Below, piece by piece: positions 43,712-52,069 of a stretch of DNA of 64,000 nt. The stretch spans positions 30,724-94,723 of the forward strand of contig DATMRF010000050.1 in the NCBI GenBank assembly GCA_035566435.1. Reading direction: 5' to 3'. A program made the translations under genes and the position numbers. Position 1 is the first letter of the stretch. The number at the start of each line of letters is the position of its first letter. The DNA comes from DATMRF01 sp035566435 (lineage in GTDB: Bacteria > Verrucomicrobiota > Verrucomicrobiia > Limisphaerales > UBA8199). The notes beneath the pieces are model-generated. The model was not told the origin of the DNA and made no database searches. It worked only from the letters and a program-made list of their open reading frames with translations.

Positions 43712-44878
43712 ATGCCCCAAAGTACTTGGACAGATGAGTTTCTCGACCAGGCGCGGCAGGAAGGGGACCCCCTCGCCGACGCGACCGTCTCGGCCATCTT
43801 CGCACGCGGCCAGGTCGCGGCGGTCAACGAGGCCTTCGGGTTGCTGCTTCGCAACGACCAGTTGCCCCTGGAACAACTGCCCGTCGAGTTGCGCCAATTC
43901 GTCGAAGCAACCTCCCCCCTGCCGGACTGGGCAGACCCCGGCTTCATCCGACACGCCGAACAGTTTTTCCTCTCCTGGGGCTTGCTCTGCCTGGCCTCGT
44001 TGGCCGCCGCCGGGTTGCCCGAATGCTATGCGCTCGCTGACGAAGCCCGCGTGCTGGCCATCACCCGACGCCTCACCAACCAGGCGCCTCGCCGCATCAT
44101 CGAAACCGCCCAGCTCACCGTGCGCGTAATGGACCAGGGCGGCCTGGGACCCGACGGCAAAGGAATTCGCGCTGCCCAAAAGGTTCGGTTGTTGCATGCC
44201 ACCATGCGCAAGCTCATCCGCATGGACCCGCCCCCCGAAGCCGCCACCCGCCCGCCGCGCGACCATTTCGAAGCGCTCGCCTTTTTTTCCTGGCCGGCCG
44301 AATTTGGCAGGCCCATCTCCCAGGAGCATCTCGCCTACACGTTGTTGACTTTCTCCTACGTCGTTCCGCGCTCTCTCGAACGCTTCGGCGCCCCCGTCAC
44401 CGCCCAGGACTGGACCGCTTACTTGCACTGCTGGAACGTCGTCGGCCATCTGCTCGGCTTGCGACGCGACCTAATGGCTGAAACCAAAGAAGATGCGGCA
44501 TGGCTGTTCGCACGAATAAAAGCACGGCACCAGGCTGACACTCCGGACGGGCGCGCCCTCACCGACGCCGTGCTGGCCTGGATGGCCGGCATGCTTCCCT
44601 GTCGTTGCCTGAACTGGGTCCCTCCCCTGGTGATGTGGACGCTCCTCGACCCGCCCACGGCTGCCATTCTGGGTGTGCCGCCGCCAAGTTGGCCCGGACG
44701 ACTGTTGCTCGCCATCTACCGCGTCCTCCCGTTTGTATTCGAACCCAATCTTATCCTGGGCCGTTGGATGGTCTCCTACTTGACCGCTTTGCCGCGCGGC
44801 TGGCAGCGCGGTCTTTTCGATTTGCCCGACTCGCTTCAGAGACCCTGGCGAGTAAAGCGCAAGCCCCCCATCCAGTAA
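43712..44878 (+). CDS. Oxygenase MpaB-like protein (DUF2236)
   Basis: 388 aa, cytoplasmic or membrane-associated. KVRLLHATMRKLIRMD holds the Arg...His...Arg set and AYLHCWNVVGHLLGLRRDL the Trp...His segment that ligate haem in the DUF2236/latex-clearing-protein family. PISQEHLAYTLLTFSYVVPR and WPGRLLLAIYRVLPFVFEP complete the pattern. MpaB-type enzymes oxidatively cleave isoprenoid chains; the bacterial substrates are mostly unknown. The C-terminal text DSLQRPWRVKRKPPIQ is repeated in a gene fragment 3.2 kb further on (48026-48073). Alone on its strand. Confidence 0.83.
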   Translation: MPQSTWTDEFLDQARQEGDPLADATVSAIFARGQVAAVNEAFGLLLRNDQLPLEQLPVELRQFVEATSPLPDWADPGFIRHAEQFFLSWGLLCLASLAAAGLPECYALADEARVLAITRRLTNQAPRRIIETAQLTVRVMDQGGLGPDGKGIRAAQKVRLLHATMRKLIRMDPPPEAATRPPRDHFEALAFFSWPAEFGRPISQEHLAYTLLTFSYVVPRSLERFGAPVTAQDWTAYLHCWNVVGHLLGLRRDLMAETKEDAAWLFARIKARHQADTPDGRALTDAVLAWMAGMLPCRCLNWVPPLVMWTLLDPPTAAILGVPPPSWPGRLLLAIYRVLPFVFEPNLILGRWMVSYLTALPRGWQRGLFDLPDSLQRPWRVKRKPPIQ

Positions 44879-45220
44879 GCCTTTCGCCATGTATCAAGTG
44901 GATCCTTTTGGTGTTAGTTTTGTTGTGCCCGTGTTGGGATGTCATTACAAGCAAATGAACCGCCCGGGATCTGGCGAATGCCAGAAACGACCTCAGCAAT
45001 TTGCTAAGTGACGGTTAGCATGCCGCGCGAACCGGCCTTCCCGATATTTGCGTTCATGGCAAGGCTGTTGCCCAGCGGTCCGCGGCGGGTGACTCACCCC
45101 CTCAGCATTTTGCTGAGACGCTTTGAGCAATTCCCCTGATAGCGCCCTCCTGGCTCGTTTTGGTAAAACAGGGGCATGCAATCTCACACGGCCGCATGCG
45201 CTTATGACTTTAATCTATCT
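44879..45220. promoter_or_regulatory. Intergenic region with two 17-bp palindromes
   Basis: CTCAGCAATTTGCTAAG at 44992-45008 and CTCAGCATTTTGCTGAG at 45101-45117 are two related dyads 109 bp apart. They could bind a dimeric regulator controlling the gene at 45221, or be repeats. No gene is supported between them. Confidence 0.5.
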
Positions 45221-45628
45221 ATGAAATCCTCCACCCAACTGAGTTCGAAAGTTCCCGGCGCCCAGATTCAGTACGCTCATGCTCTGACGGAGCTCGAAGC
45301 GGAGGCAAACCCGCTGATGCCGATGGCCAGAATCCGGGCTTTCCGGATGTCCTGGACCCCGCTTAAGAGCGACGCTCCGCCGAGTTCCTTGTGCCTCGCC
45401 CCCGTTGACAACTCGCCCGGCGAACGGTCGAGTGCAGTGCGCGTGGATACGCCGGCCACGGAAACTCGCACCGAATCGCTGGCGCTCTCTGGGGAGGGCT
45501 CCCCTGCACACTTCGAGCTGGTGCTTGAGGAAATCCGGCAGCGCCGCGAGACCAAAACGACCCTCCTGGAGGAGGGGCTACTGCGCTCCGAGCGCTCGCA
45601 GGGACGTTTTTGGGGGATCAATGAATGA
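45221..45628 (+). CDS. Small hypothetical protein
   Basis: The frame is open from 45176; I use the ATG at 45221 (MKSSTQLSSKVPGAQIQYAH), 135 residues. The product is hydrophilic with no signal peptide or membrane helix. Residues 105-130 (FELVLEEIRQRRETKTTLLE) form a charged helix at the C-terminus. No recognised family. The upstream region has palindromes, and the stop is followed by the convergent response-regulator gene. An opposite-strand frame of 114 codons is equally open, so coding is only moderately likely. Confidence 0.35.
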   Translation: MKSSTQLSSKVPGAQIQYAHALTELEAEANPLMPMARIRAFRMSWTPLKSDAPPSSLCLAPVDNSPGERSSAVRVDTPATETRTESLALSGEGSPAHFELVLEEIRQRRETKTTLLEEGLLRSERSQGRFWGINE

Positions 45629-45745
45629 AACGATTTTCAGGTGCGTCCCTGGCGGGAGCTGCTGTGGGCTCACGTTCTGACTGCCTGCGCGGAGTGATGT
45701 AAGCCCAAGGAGTGCCAGGCAGCGCAGACCGCCAGGACGCGCTTG

Positions 45746-46417
45746 TTAAATAAGCTCCTCGGAGCCGGCCCAGCGGACGGCGTACTTGGTCAGTTCGGGC
45801 GGGGTTTTCAACCCGAGCTTATCCCGAATGTGCAGGCGATGGGTTTCGACCGTCTTGCCGCTGATGTGCAACCGCAGGCCGATTTCGCGCGTGGTCAGGC
45901 CTTCTCCCACCAACTGAAACACCGCAAACTCCCGGTCGCTCAGTGCGCCGAGCACCCCGGGCCGCTGCGGCCTGCCGGTTAGATTGTCTAGAATCCTGGC
46001 CGACAGCTCATGGCTCACATAGACCTCTCCGGCAAACACCTGCCGAATGGCTTTCACTAATTCGTCCCCGCCGGCCGATTTCATCAGGTAGCCGCGTGCC
46101 CCGGCCCGCAAAGCGCGCTCGGCGTAAAGGCGCTCGTCGTGCATGGAAACCACCAGCACCAGGATCTCGGGATACATTGCGGTGAGGTCCTTGATGAATT
46201 CCAGCCCCGGCTTGCCAGGCAAGGTCACATCCACCAGGACCAGCTCCGGTCGTAGAGTCCGCACGCCGTCCAGCGCATGCTCGGCGTCGCCCGCTTCACC
46301 GCAGATAACCAAATCCCGCTGCTGCCCAATCAATTGGGTTATGCCATGCCGCGTCAGTGGATGGTCATCCACCACGAAGATTCTCCGGCGCGTTTTGGCG
46401 GCTCGGGGTTTTGCCAT
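45746..46417 (-). CDS. NarL/LuxR-type response regulator
   Basis: 223 residues. Receiver domain: RRIFVVDDHPLTRHGI with acidic Asp-17/18, phosphoacceptor Asp-63 in LVLVDVTLPGKPG, Ser/Thr switch in VLVVSMHD and Lys in YLMKSAGGDEL. The C-terminal LuxR helix-turn-helix is ALSDREFAVFQLVGEGLTTR, EIGLRLHISGKTVETHRLHI. It binds DNA when phosphorylated by the kinase encoded immediately upstream (stop-to-start gap 10 bp on the same strand), so the pair forms one two-component system. Target genes unknown. Confidence 0.92.
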   Translation of the reverse strand: MAKPRAAKTRRRIFVVDDHPLTRHGITQLIGQQRDLVICGEAGDAEHALDGVRTLRPELVLVDVTLPGKPGLEFIKDLTAMYPEILVLVVSMHDERLYAERALRAGARGYLMKSAGGDELVKAIRQVFAGEVYVSHELSARILDNLTGRPQRPGVLGALSDREFAVFQLVGEGLTTREIGLRLHISGKTVETHRLHIRDKLGLKTPPELTKYAVRWAGSEELI

Positions 46418-46427
46418 TTCACCTGCC

Positions 46428-47954
46428 TCACCAGGCAGTTAAAGGGAACGTGCACACGATCGTGCTTCCGCCGGGGGTATGATTCTCCATCGCGAAGCTT
46501 CCGCCAATCATACCCGCACGGTAACGCATAAGCCGCAAACCCATGCCTTCGGAAAGGTGCGCTTCGCTCGAGAGGCCATTTCCATTGTCCGCGATGCTTA
46601 GCTCTCCGCCTTCAGCCCTGGCCGCCAGCACGATTTTGATCCGCGTTGCTTTGCCGTGCTTAATGCTGTTGGCGATCGCTTCCTGCGCAATGCGGTAAAG
46701 GTGCGTGCCGACGGTCGGGTCTTGAACCAACACCGCCGCCGGGCATTGAAAAGAGCACTCCACTTCGAAAAGCTCGGAAGTCCGGCTGGCCAGCGTCTGA
46801 AGCCCGCGCATCAAACCCTCGGCTTCAAGCTCCAGCGGCGCCAGCCCCCTGGCCAGTTGTCTGGTGTAGTCGATCGCCGCCCGGATAAGTGTCCCAATTT
46901 CACCTGCCTTCGCCGCCTGCGGCCGGGACTTGAGCCGGTGTTGAAGCGCTTTGCTGAGAAATTCGATGCCCGCCAATTGCTGGCACAAGTCATCGTGCAG
47001 ATCCTGCCCCATTCGCCGTTGCTCGCGCTCGCTAATCACCAGAATTTCCTTCTCCAACCCTTTCCGCTCGGTGATATCCTGGACGATGCCCACGACTCTA
47101 TAAAACCCACCGGCACTATCCCGAACCGGAAAACCGCGGTCCGACACCCACCGAACCGAGGCGTCGGGCCGCACAATGCGGTAGCAGGACTCATAGCCTT
47201 TCTCGGAAATCCCTTGGGTGAAGAGGTGCCGCATCCGTGGCCGATCCTCCGCATGGACTCCCTCAAGCCACGAAGACGGCTCGGCATACAAAGACTGGCA
47301 CGACCTGCCCCAAATCTGTTCATAAGCCGGATTCACATAAACGATGCTGGTTCGCGAGGGATTCGTCAGCCAAAACACGTCATGAATGGCTTCGGCCATT
47401 TGCCGGAACCGCGCCTGGCTCTCCACCAGGGCTTCGTTGGCAGTGACAAGTTCAGTCAGCCCTTCCTTTGCGTTTTGCTCCAAATCCTCGCGCGCCAGTT
47501 GCAACTCCTCCTCCAGCTCCCTCTGCCGCGTGATGTCGCGTTCCACCTGCAACACTCCCAGCCACATCCCGTGCTCGTCCGCTTCCAATGACCAGCGGCT
47601 CGCCACCACCACCGTCCGGCCATCGCGCGCCGTGTGCGCCAGTTCTCCTTCCCACCGGCCCGTCGCGTACAGGTTCGATTCTATCTCCGGAAGCGGTTTC
47701 GGAAACTTCGTCCTCAACAGCTTCTCCGCTATTTCGCCTCGGGCCTCCGGCAGCGTCCACCCATAGAGTTGTTCGGCAGTGCGGTTCCAAAAAACAACGC
47801 GGCCATCCTTGTCGCGCACGACCAGGCAATCATGGGTCATTCTGAGCAGGTCAGCCAGACCCGTCGATCCGGCCCCGAATAGCAGCCGGTTCGGGTCTCC
47901 CGCCGGCTCGGGCCTCGCCGGCAGCGTGAATCTGGAATCCTCGTCCATTGCCAT
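46428..47954 (-). CDS. PAS/PAC sensor histidine kinase (HisKA_3 type)
   Basis: 508 residues, no membrane helix, so a cytoplasmic sensor. PAS 1 is at about 30-150 (LRMTHDCLVVRDKDGRVVFW, GVLQVERDITRQRELEEEL), then a coiled coil (150-180) and PAS 2 at about 185-300 (FRQMAEAIHDVFWLTNPSRT, YRVVGIVQDITERKGLEKEI). The dimerisation region REQRRMGQDLHDDLCQQLAG carries the phosphoacceptor His with the HisKA_3 signature, and the ATPase boxes ANSIKHGKATRI, LSIADNGNGL and GMGLRLMRYRAGMIGG are intact. It differs in class from the His-less kinase at 1735-3252. Partner of the adjacent NarL-type regulator. Confidence 0.9.
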   Translation of the reverse strand: MAMDEDSRFTLPARPEPAGDPNRLLFGAGSTGLADLLRMTHDCLVVRDKDGRVVFWNRTAEQLYGWTLPEARGEIAEKLLRTKFPKPLPEIESNLYATGRWEGELAHTARDGRTVVVASRWSLEADEHGMWLGVLQVERDITRQRELEEELQLAREDLEQNAKEGLTELVTANEALVESQARFRQMAEAIHDVFWLTNPSRTSIVYVNPAYEQIWGRSCQSLYAEPSSWLEGVHAEDRPRMRHLFTQGISEKGYESCYRIVRPDASVRWVSDRGFPVRDSAGGFYRVVGIVQDITERKGLEKEILVISEREQRRMGQDLHDDLCQQLAGIEFLSKALQHRLKSRPQAAKAGEIGTLIRAAIDYTRQLARGLAPLELEAEGLMRGLQTLASRTSELFEVECSFQCPAAVLVQDPTVGTHLYRIAQEAIANSIKHGKATRIKIVLAARAEGGELSIADNGNGLSSEAHLSEGMGLRLMRYRAGMIGGSFAMENHTPGGSTIVCTFPLTAW

Positions 47955-48025
47955 GAGCGGGTGTGAGCGCTCTCACCGAATCCTCAGCCCAAAAAACCGA
48001 ATTGTCCAGCGAAGAGGAAGACTTA

Positions 48026-48073
48026 GATTCGCTTCAGAAGCCCTGGCGAGGGAAGCGCAAGCCTCCCCTGTGA
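48026..48073 (+). pseudogene. 3'-end fragment resembling the MpaB-like gene
   Basis: This frame reads DSLQKPWRGKRKPPL and then TGA. The C-terminus of the 43712-44878 protein reads DSLQRPWRVKRKPPIQ. The codons are nearly identical at DNA level. Upstream of Asp the similarity stops. It could be a relic of a second copy left by duplication or deletion, or a dispersed repeat that happens to form the end of the real gene. It ends two bases before the dinD stop. Confidence 0.5.
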
Positions 48074-48074
48074 C

Positions 48075-48935
48075 TCAAGGCGGAGGCTCTTGCGGCGCCC
48101 CGTTTGGTCCATCCTTGAGGCGCCTTTTCTGGCGGCTTTCGACTTTCTTGATGTTCTCGGCCACGGGAAGGTTTTCCGGCATGGTGCCGCCGAGTTCGCG
48201 GATGGTCTGGCGCACTTTCCGCCCAACGGCCTCGTGGGCCTGGTTCGCCGATTGTTTCGAGCGGATGTTCTCCCGCCGGAGCCTTTCTTCGGTCTGGGTC
48301 GCCCGGAACAGGTTGGCGGCCAGTTCCGTGCTGCCCATGCGGTCCAGGATGTTCTCTTTCGGATGCAACCGCTTGCGCTCCTGGATGCCGCGCGTGCCCA
48401 GTCCGCCGTAGAGCCCGCGATAGCCGTGGTCCATGAAAATCGCATAGTCCAGGGGCTGGACCACGCCCGCTTGTTTGGCGGCGCTGGCGAGGTGCTTGTT
48501 GTGCTTCTTCATCTCCCGTCGGAGCATCAGACGCCTCTGCTCCTCCTTCAGGGCTTCGTCATCCGCCAATTCCTGACGCCGCGTTTGAATCGCGAAGTAA
48601 TTCTGCCCGAGCGCGACCAGGGGCTTGGTCGGGTCGGCGTTTTGAATGACCAGATAGCAGGCGTAGCGTGACAGCGCCCAATCTTCAACGGGCCGCCACG
48701 CCCCGGAGCCGATGCCGACCATTTCGGTGATATCAACGAAATGGTCCGGGACGGCACGGCCGCTGTTCGCGCAAGCCTGGCGTGCCTTGTTGATGACCGT
48801 GATGAAGTTGCGGAAGTCGGTGTATTCCAGCGCCCGCGCCAGTTCACGGGCGGACCAGAACTCGCCACCTCGCTCGTTGACGCGCTTGATCCGCTCGAAG
48901 GTGGTTGCGGCCGCACTGCTCGGTTCATCGCTCAT
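48075..48935 (-). CDS. dinD: DNA-damage-inducible protein D
   Basis: 286 residues. The Bro-N-like N-terminal region FWSARELARALEYTDFRNFI, DITEMVGIGSGAWRPVEDWA, LSRYACYLVIQNADPTKPLV and ALGQNYFAIQTRRQEL match DinD over the whole length, followed by FMDHGYRGLYGGLGTRGIQE. DinD is induced by the SOS response in E. coli and inhibits RecA activity; in other bacteria it often lies in variable gene islands. The C-terminus is Lys/Arg-rich and extends past the usual end by a short tail. No LexA-like box is obvious upstream. The DNA-binding Bro-N similarity leaves open a role in defence or mobile elements. Confidence 0.88.
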   Translation of the reverse strand: MSDEPSSAAATTFERIKRVNERGGEFWSARELARALEYTDFRNFITVINKARQACANSGRAVPDHFVDITEMVGIGSGAWRPVEDWALSRYACYLVIQNADPTKPLVALGQNYFAIQTRRQELADDEALKEEQRRLMLRREMKKHNKHLASAAKQAGVVQPLDYAIFMDHGYRGLYGGLGTRGIQERKRLHPKENILDRMGSTELAANLFRATQTEERLRRENIRSKQSANQAHEAVGRKVRQTIRELGGTMPENLPVAENIKKVESRQKRRLKDGPNGAPQEPPP

Positions 48936-49057
48936 AGCTTTTGTCGCGAGTTACGTTGCCAGAACTGTCACACGCATGGGAAGCCGTTTATTCTTTCACT
49001 CGCGTTCTCAGCCGGATCTTGCTTTTCGGTCAAGCGGCGGCTAGAGTTCCTTCGAAT

Positions 49058-49309
49058 CTCAACCATTACAAAGACCACAAATTGGTGGGCGCCCTGGGCA
49101 TCAGCGGTGATACCTCATGCACGGACCACATCGTAGCATGGAAAGTGCGCAAGGCGCTTGGCCTGGATTACGTTCCAGCCGGAGTGAGTCCCACCGGTGA
49201 TGACAACATGGTTCACGACCCGGCCAGCCCGTGGTTTCACCCCGTTTGCAGCGCCTCGGAGAAGGCTGTTGTCGATGCCCTGCCGACCACATACCCGATC
49301 AGCCACTAA
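49058..49309 (+). pseudogene. C-terminal fragment of a GlcG/HbpS haem-binding-family protein
   Basis: LNHYKDHKLVGALGISGDTS, CTDHIVAWKVRKALGLDYVP and the Tyr-rich end resemble the last 80 residues of GlcG/HbpS (DUF336) proteins, whose core strand is KLVGAIGVSG. The reading frame is open for 40 further codons upstream (to 48941) but that text is the antisense of the region before dinD and shows no N-terminal GlcG domain. So the gene lacks its 5' half. It may be translated from a spurious start or not at all. Confidence 0.55.
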
Positions 49310-49432
49310 GAGCGTGTTTTAAAATTGTAGGAGCCGACGTGAGGAGGCTCTGATCCTTGCTGAATCGGCTGAGAATTTGAGCTGGGCCTTCCGATGAACC
49401 GAGAGAGCCGTGTTCGCTGAAAGAACCAGCTT

Positions 49433-50845
49433 TTACCGCGAAGCGCGCGGCGCCTTGGGTTTGGGCTTGTTGAGGAATCCCCTTGCGCCCGTCCCGACGG
49501 TGCCCAGCTGAGCAGCGCGTTTAGACAGCAACTGCAGGTGCTTCAGTTGCTCTTCCTTGTACTTGGCGAGCTTCGGGTTGCTCGCGCGTGCAATGCTTTT
49601 CTGGTCTGACTTGCCGAAGAGTTCCGGATGAAGGTAAAAGCCGCGCAGCTTGCCGGTTTTCCTTTCTTCCGGAATGGTCCGGTTTGCCACCGCCCAGCGG
49701 TCGTGGCGGATGCCTGTCACTTGCCATGAAACCTTTGCGCCTGGAGGACCGCCAGCGATTTTGAATTTGTTGTTTGCAGCCTCACCGGCGATGTGCAGCC
49801 CAGGGGCCGGTCGACCAATCGGTGTAAGCTGATATCGAAAGTCCCGGTTCAGAGCCTGAAAGTACGCGGGGAGGGTCACGGTAGCCTTGCCCTTGGCGTC
49901 GAGCGTTACGACGCCGTCGTACACGTTCTTCATGTCGGGCGATTCCACGAAAGAGTGTACTAAGTACTTGTTCGCGGGGTATTGCGGATGATCGATCTTG
50001 AAGCCGCCGCCGGCTTTGTTCAGAAAGCCGTTCACGGTGACGTTGCCATCGAAGTAGCCTGCGCGTCCGATGTAGTTTCCCCCCTGGTCCTTGCCGGAGT
50101 GGGAGTGAATCGCGTCACCGGGGCCATTGGTAGCAGCGTAAAGGCCATCTCCGCCTGCGGTATTCCACGCCCACACGCCAATGCCGGAGCCGTTCCCCAC
50201 AACCCCCGTCGTCCCGTCGCCTTTGACGCCATAGGCCGCGTTACTTATTCCCCAAACGCCTATTCCGGGTTGAACGGCCGGACCTGCTTTGCTCTCGCCG
50301 TACACCCCTACGCCTCCCTGGCCAGCGGTGCTGATTCCCGCCACGCCGGCATGATCCTGCGATTGGGTGATTCCGTGGACGCCGTCAAAACCGTAGCTGG
50401 TGCCTAGAACACCAGAACCAAAATTGCTGCTGCCGGTCACGCCGTTGGCCTGGTTCGTTGATACGCCATACACGGCATCGTTATACAGGCTGACGGAATA
50501 GACGCCGTAGCCCGATTGAGTTTCGGCGTAAAGCGCCGCCACGGCCGTCTCAGGTCCTCCCGCGGACCAATTCGAAGCGCGAACGCCCACCGAGAATCTT
50601 GGGTCATTGTCCCAGAAGTCACTGGGCCTCGTTCCGTTCTCGCCCCAGACTCCCGCTGAATAGTCCGAAGCCGTGCCGTGGACACCCGCCTGCACATCGG
50701 GGTTTGAGGTCGAGCCGGCGAGGCCGTCGCCGCCCTGGCTGACTCCGGTTAGCGCGTTGCCGCTCCCGGCGTTTTGGATGGACAGCGCGTCACTGCCGCT
50801 GTTTACGTTGCCGGTTGAGGGTTGGTCGAAATTAATGGCTGGCAT
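49433..50845 (-). CDS. Repetitive beta-rich protein with conserved C-terminal domain
   Basis: 470 residues without an evident signal peptide. Residues 20-270 are Gly/Ala/Val-rich imperfect repeats of the type GVxGxSxxGxGVxGxS (GVYSVSLYNDAVYGVSTNQA, GVTGSSNFGSGVLGTSYGFD), predicted to form a right-handed beta-helix like phage tail-fibre stalks. Residues 285-420 are a conserved domain (FKIDHPQYPANKYLVHSFVE, VTLPAYFQALNRDFRYQLTP, KVSWQVTGIRHDRWA) that I know from tail-fibre-like and surface proteins of many bacteria but cannot name. The end is basic. It may be an extracellular fibre secreted by a non-classical route, or a phage relic. Confidence 0.7.
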   Translation of the reverse strand: MPAINFDQPSTGNVNSGSDALSIQNAGSGNALTGVSQGGDGLAGSTSNPDVQAGVHGTASDYSAGVWGENGTRPSDFWDNDPRFSVGVRASNWSAGGPETAVAALYAETQSGYGVYSVSLYNDAVYGVSTNQANGVTGSSNFGSGVLGTSYGFDGVHGITQSQDHAGVAGISTAGQGGVGVYGESKAGPAVQPGIGVWGISNAAYGVKGDGTTGVVGNGSGIGVWAWNTAGGDGLYAATNGPGDAIHSHSGKDQGGNYIGRAGYFDGNVTVNGFLNKAGGGFKIDHPQYPANKYLVHSFVESPDMKNVYDGVVTLDAKGKATVTLPAYFQALNRDFRYQLTPIGRPAPGLHIAGEAANNKFKIAGGPPGAKVSWQVTGIRHDRWAVANRTIPEERKTGKLRGFYLHPELFGKSDQKSIARASNPKLAKYKEEQLKHLQLLSKRAAQLGTVGTGARGFLNKPKPKAPRASR

Positions 50846-51757
50846 GGCAGTATCCTCCGGGAAATCAGAGTTGGTTTTGCACGGTTACTGATAGGAATTA
50901 TTGAGAAGAATTTGCTTTTCACCCGCCGCCCTTTGCTTAACGCTGCGCGGGTGAGGGAGAACCGGTTTTTGGGTCTCACCGAGCATGGCTCGACCTTGCC
51001 GGGTACGGGCCGGGATGTCAACCCGCACTTTTTGACACCGGCACTTTTGGGCACTTTCCTGAGGACCGGGCTGCGGGCGGCGCCCTTTAAGGATGTAGCG
51101 GGCGGCCTGGGGCGAATCCTGGCGCCAGGCGCAAGCAGCCCGGGCTATGGCCCAGGCCGGAAAAGGGCGCGGCGCGCAGGCGCAACGCACCCGTAAGCCA
51201 GCCTAAAGCGCGCAGTCGCCCACTCCGCTATTGTTCACACTCTCTGCTAATCAAAACGCTCCCTGGCCCGAAGAACGACGCGCAGCCCCCCGAATCCCCG
51301 CTTCCTTGCGCACGAACCGCGGCCCGTGCGGCACAGTTAGTCCAAGTTTGTCGCAGCTGGTGGAAGGAGGAGGAGGACTTTGAACGCGAACTTCGACCTC
51401 TGACCTCTGGAACGTGGGGGGTATAGGGAGTGCTTTGGGGGTGTACAGCCGTCCCACCGTCCCAAGGCCGGTAAACACGGGCGATTCTCACTCTTGCAAC
51501 CGTCCCACAGCAGTCCCGCACCGTCCCAACCGTCCCAGAAAGGGGGACCGGCAATTAACTGGTAGACTAGCCGAACGGCCTCAACCCAGGGAAGAACCTT
51601 GCCGGCCCGAGGCGTCGCGTCAGCGACGCCTAAGGCGGTCCCCCATGGGAGCCCGCCGCCTGGCCTGGACTCATGCGATGGTTCAGGCGTTACTAATGCG
51701 ACTAGGAAAATTAAGAGAGAAAACACCCCCTGCACGAGTGGAGGAAACCCCGACCTG
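50846..51757. other. 912-bp stretch without a supported gene
   Basis: Frames up to 167 codons occur on both strands, none with protein character. CCGTCCCA words recur (51450-51540). The bases GGTAAACACGGGCGATTCTC near 51468 resemble the repeat at the right window end (GGTAAACACGGCC), in part inverted. Near 51700-51757 the base composition turns richer in A and T at the boundary of the GHKL/PRTase block. Confidence 0.4.
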
Positions 51758-52069
51758 ATGAGCCGCGTCAAAACCTGGCGCGAGTCGGACAATCGCGAGC
51801 GACTGTTTGAGGTCAAAGATTTACCGCCGCCGCCAACCATTGATCACCTGTTCGGCCGCGACTTTATTTCCTGCGACTTTATTTCCTTTGAAAACAGAAG
51901 GAAATTGCTAATCTCTCCCGCGGCGCACGAGGATTCAGTGAGGAAAATGGGAATCATCACAGACCGCATCGTGCACGTTGGCGGCTTTGTTGAACCGCGT
52001 CCAAGATCGGTAAACCTCTATCGCACAGAGAATGAAAACCATCGCTTTATCGTCAGCCATCTCGTTTGA
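51758..52069 (+). CDS. Small protein upstream of the GHKL ATPase gene
   Basis: The ATG at 51758 (MSRVKTWRESDNRERLFEVK) begins a 103-residue frame whose last 38 bases overlap the start of the GHKL ATPase gene. The text (FISCDFISFENRRKLLISPA, IITDRIVHVGGFVEPRPRSV, NENHRFIVSHLV) has alternating strand-like segments and codon use similar to the genes after it. It has no known family. The overlap suggests translational coupling, so it may be a third subunit of the system, or an antitoxin-like regulator. The upstream extension of the frame to 51599 is Pro/Ser-rich and not used. Confidence 0.45.
   Translation: MSRVKTWRESDNRERLFEVKDLPPPPTIDHLFGRDFISCDFISFENRRKLLISPAAHEDSVRKMGIITDRIVHVGGFVEPRPRSVNLYRTENENHRFIVSHLV

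Noticed and set aside
51337..51840. 167-codon minus-strand frame
   Set aside because: Low-complexity Trp/Gly/Pro-rich text generated by CCGTCCCA words, with no homology that I can recognise.
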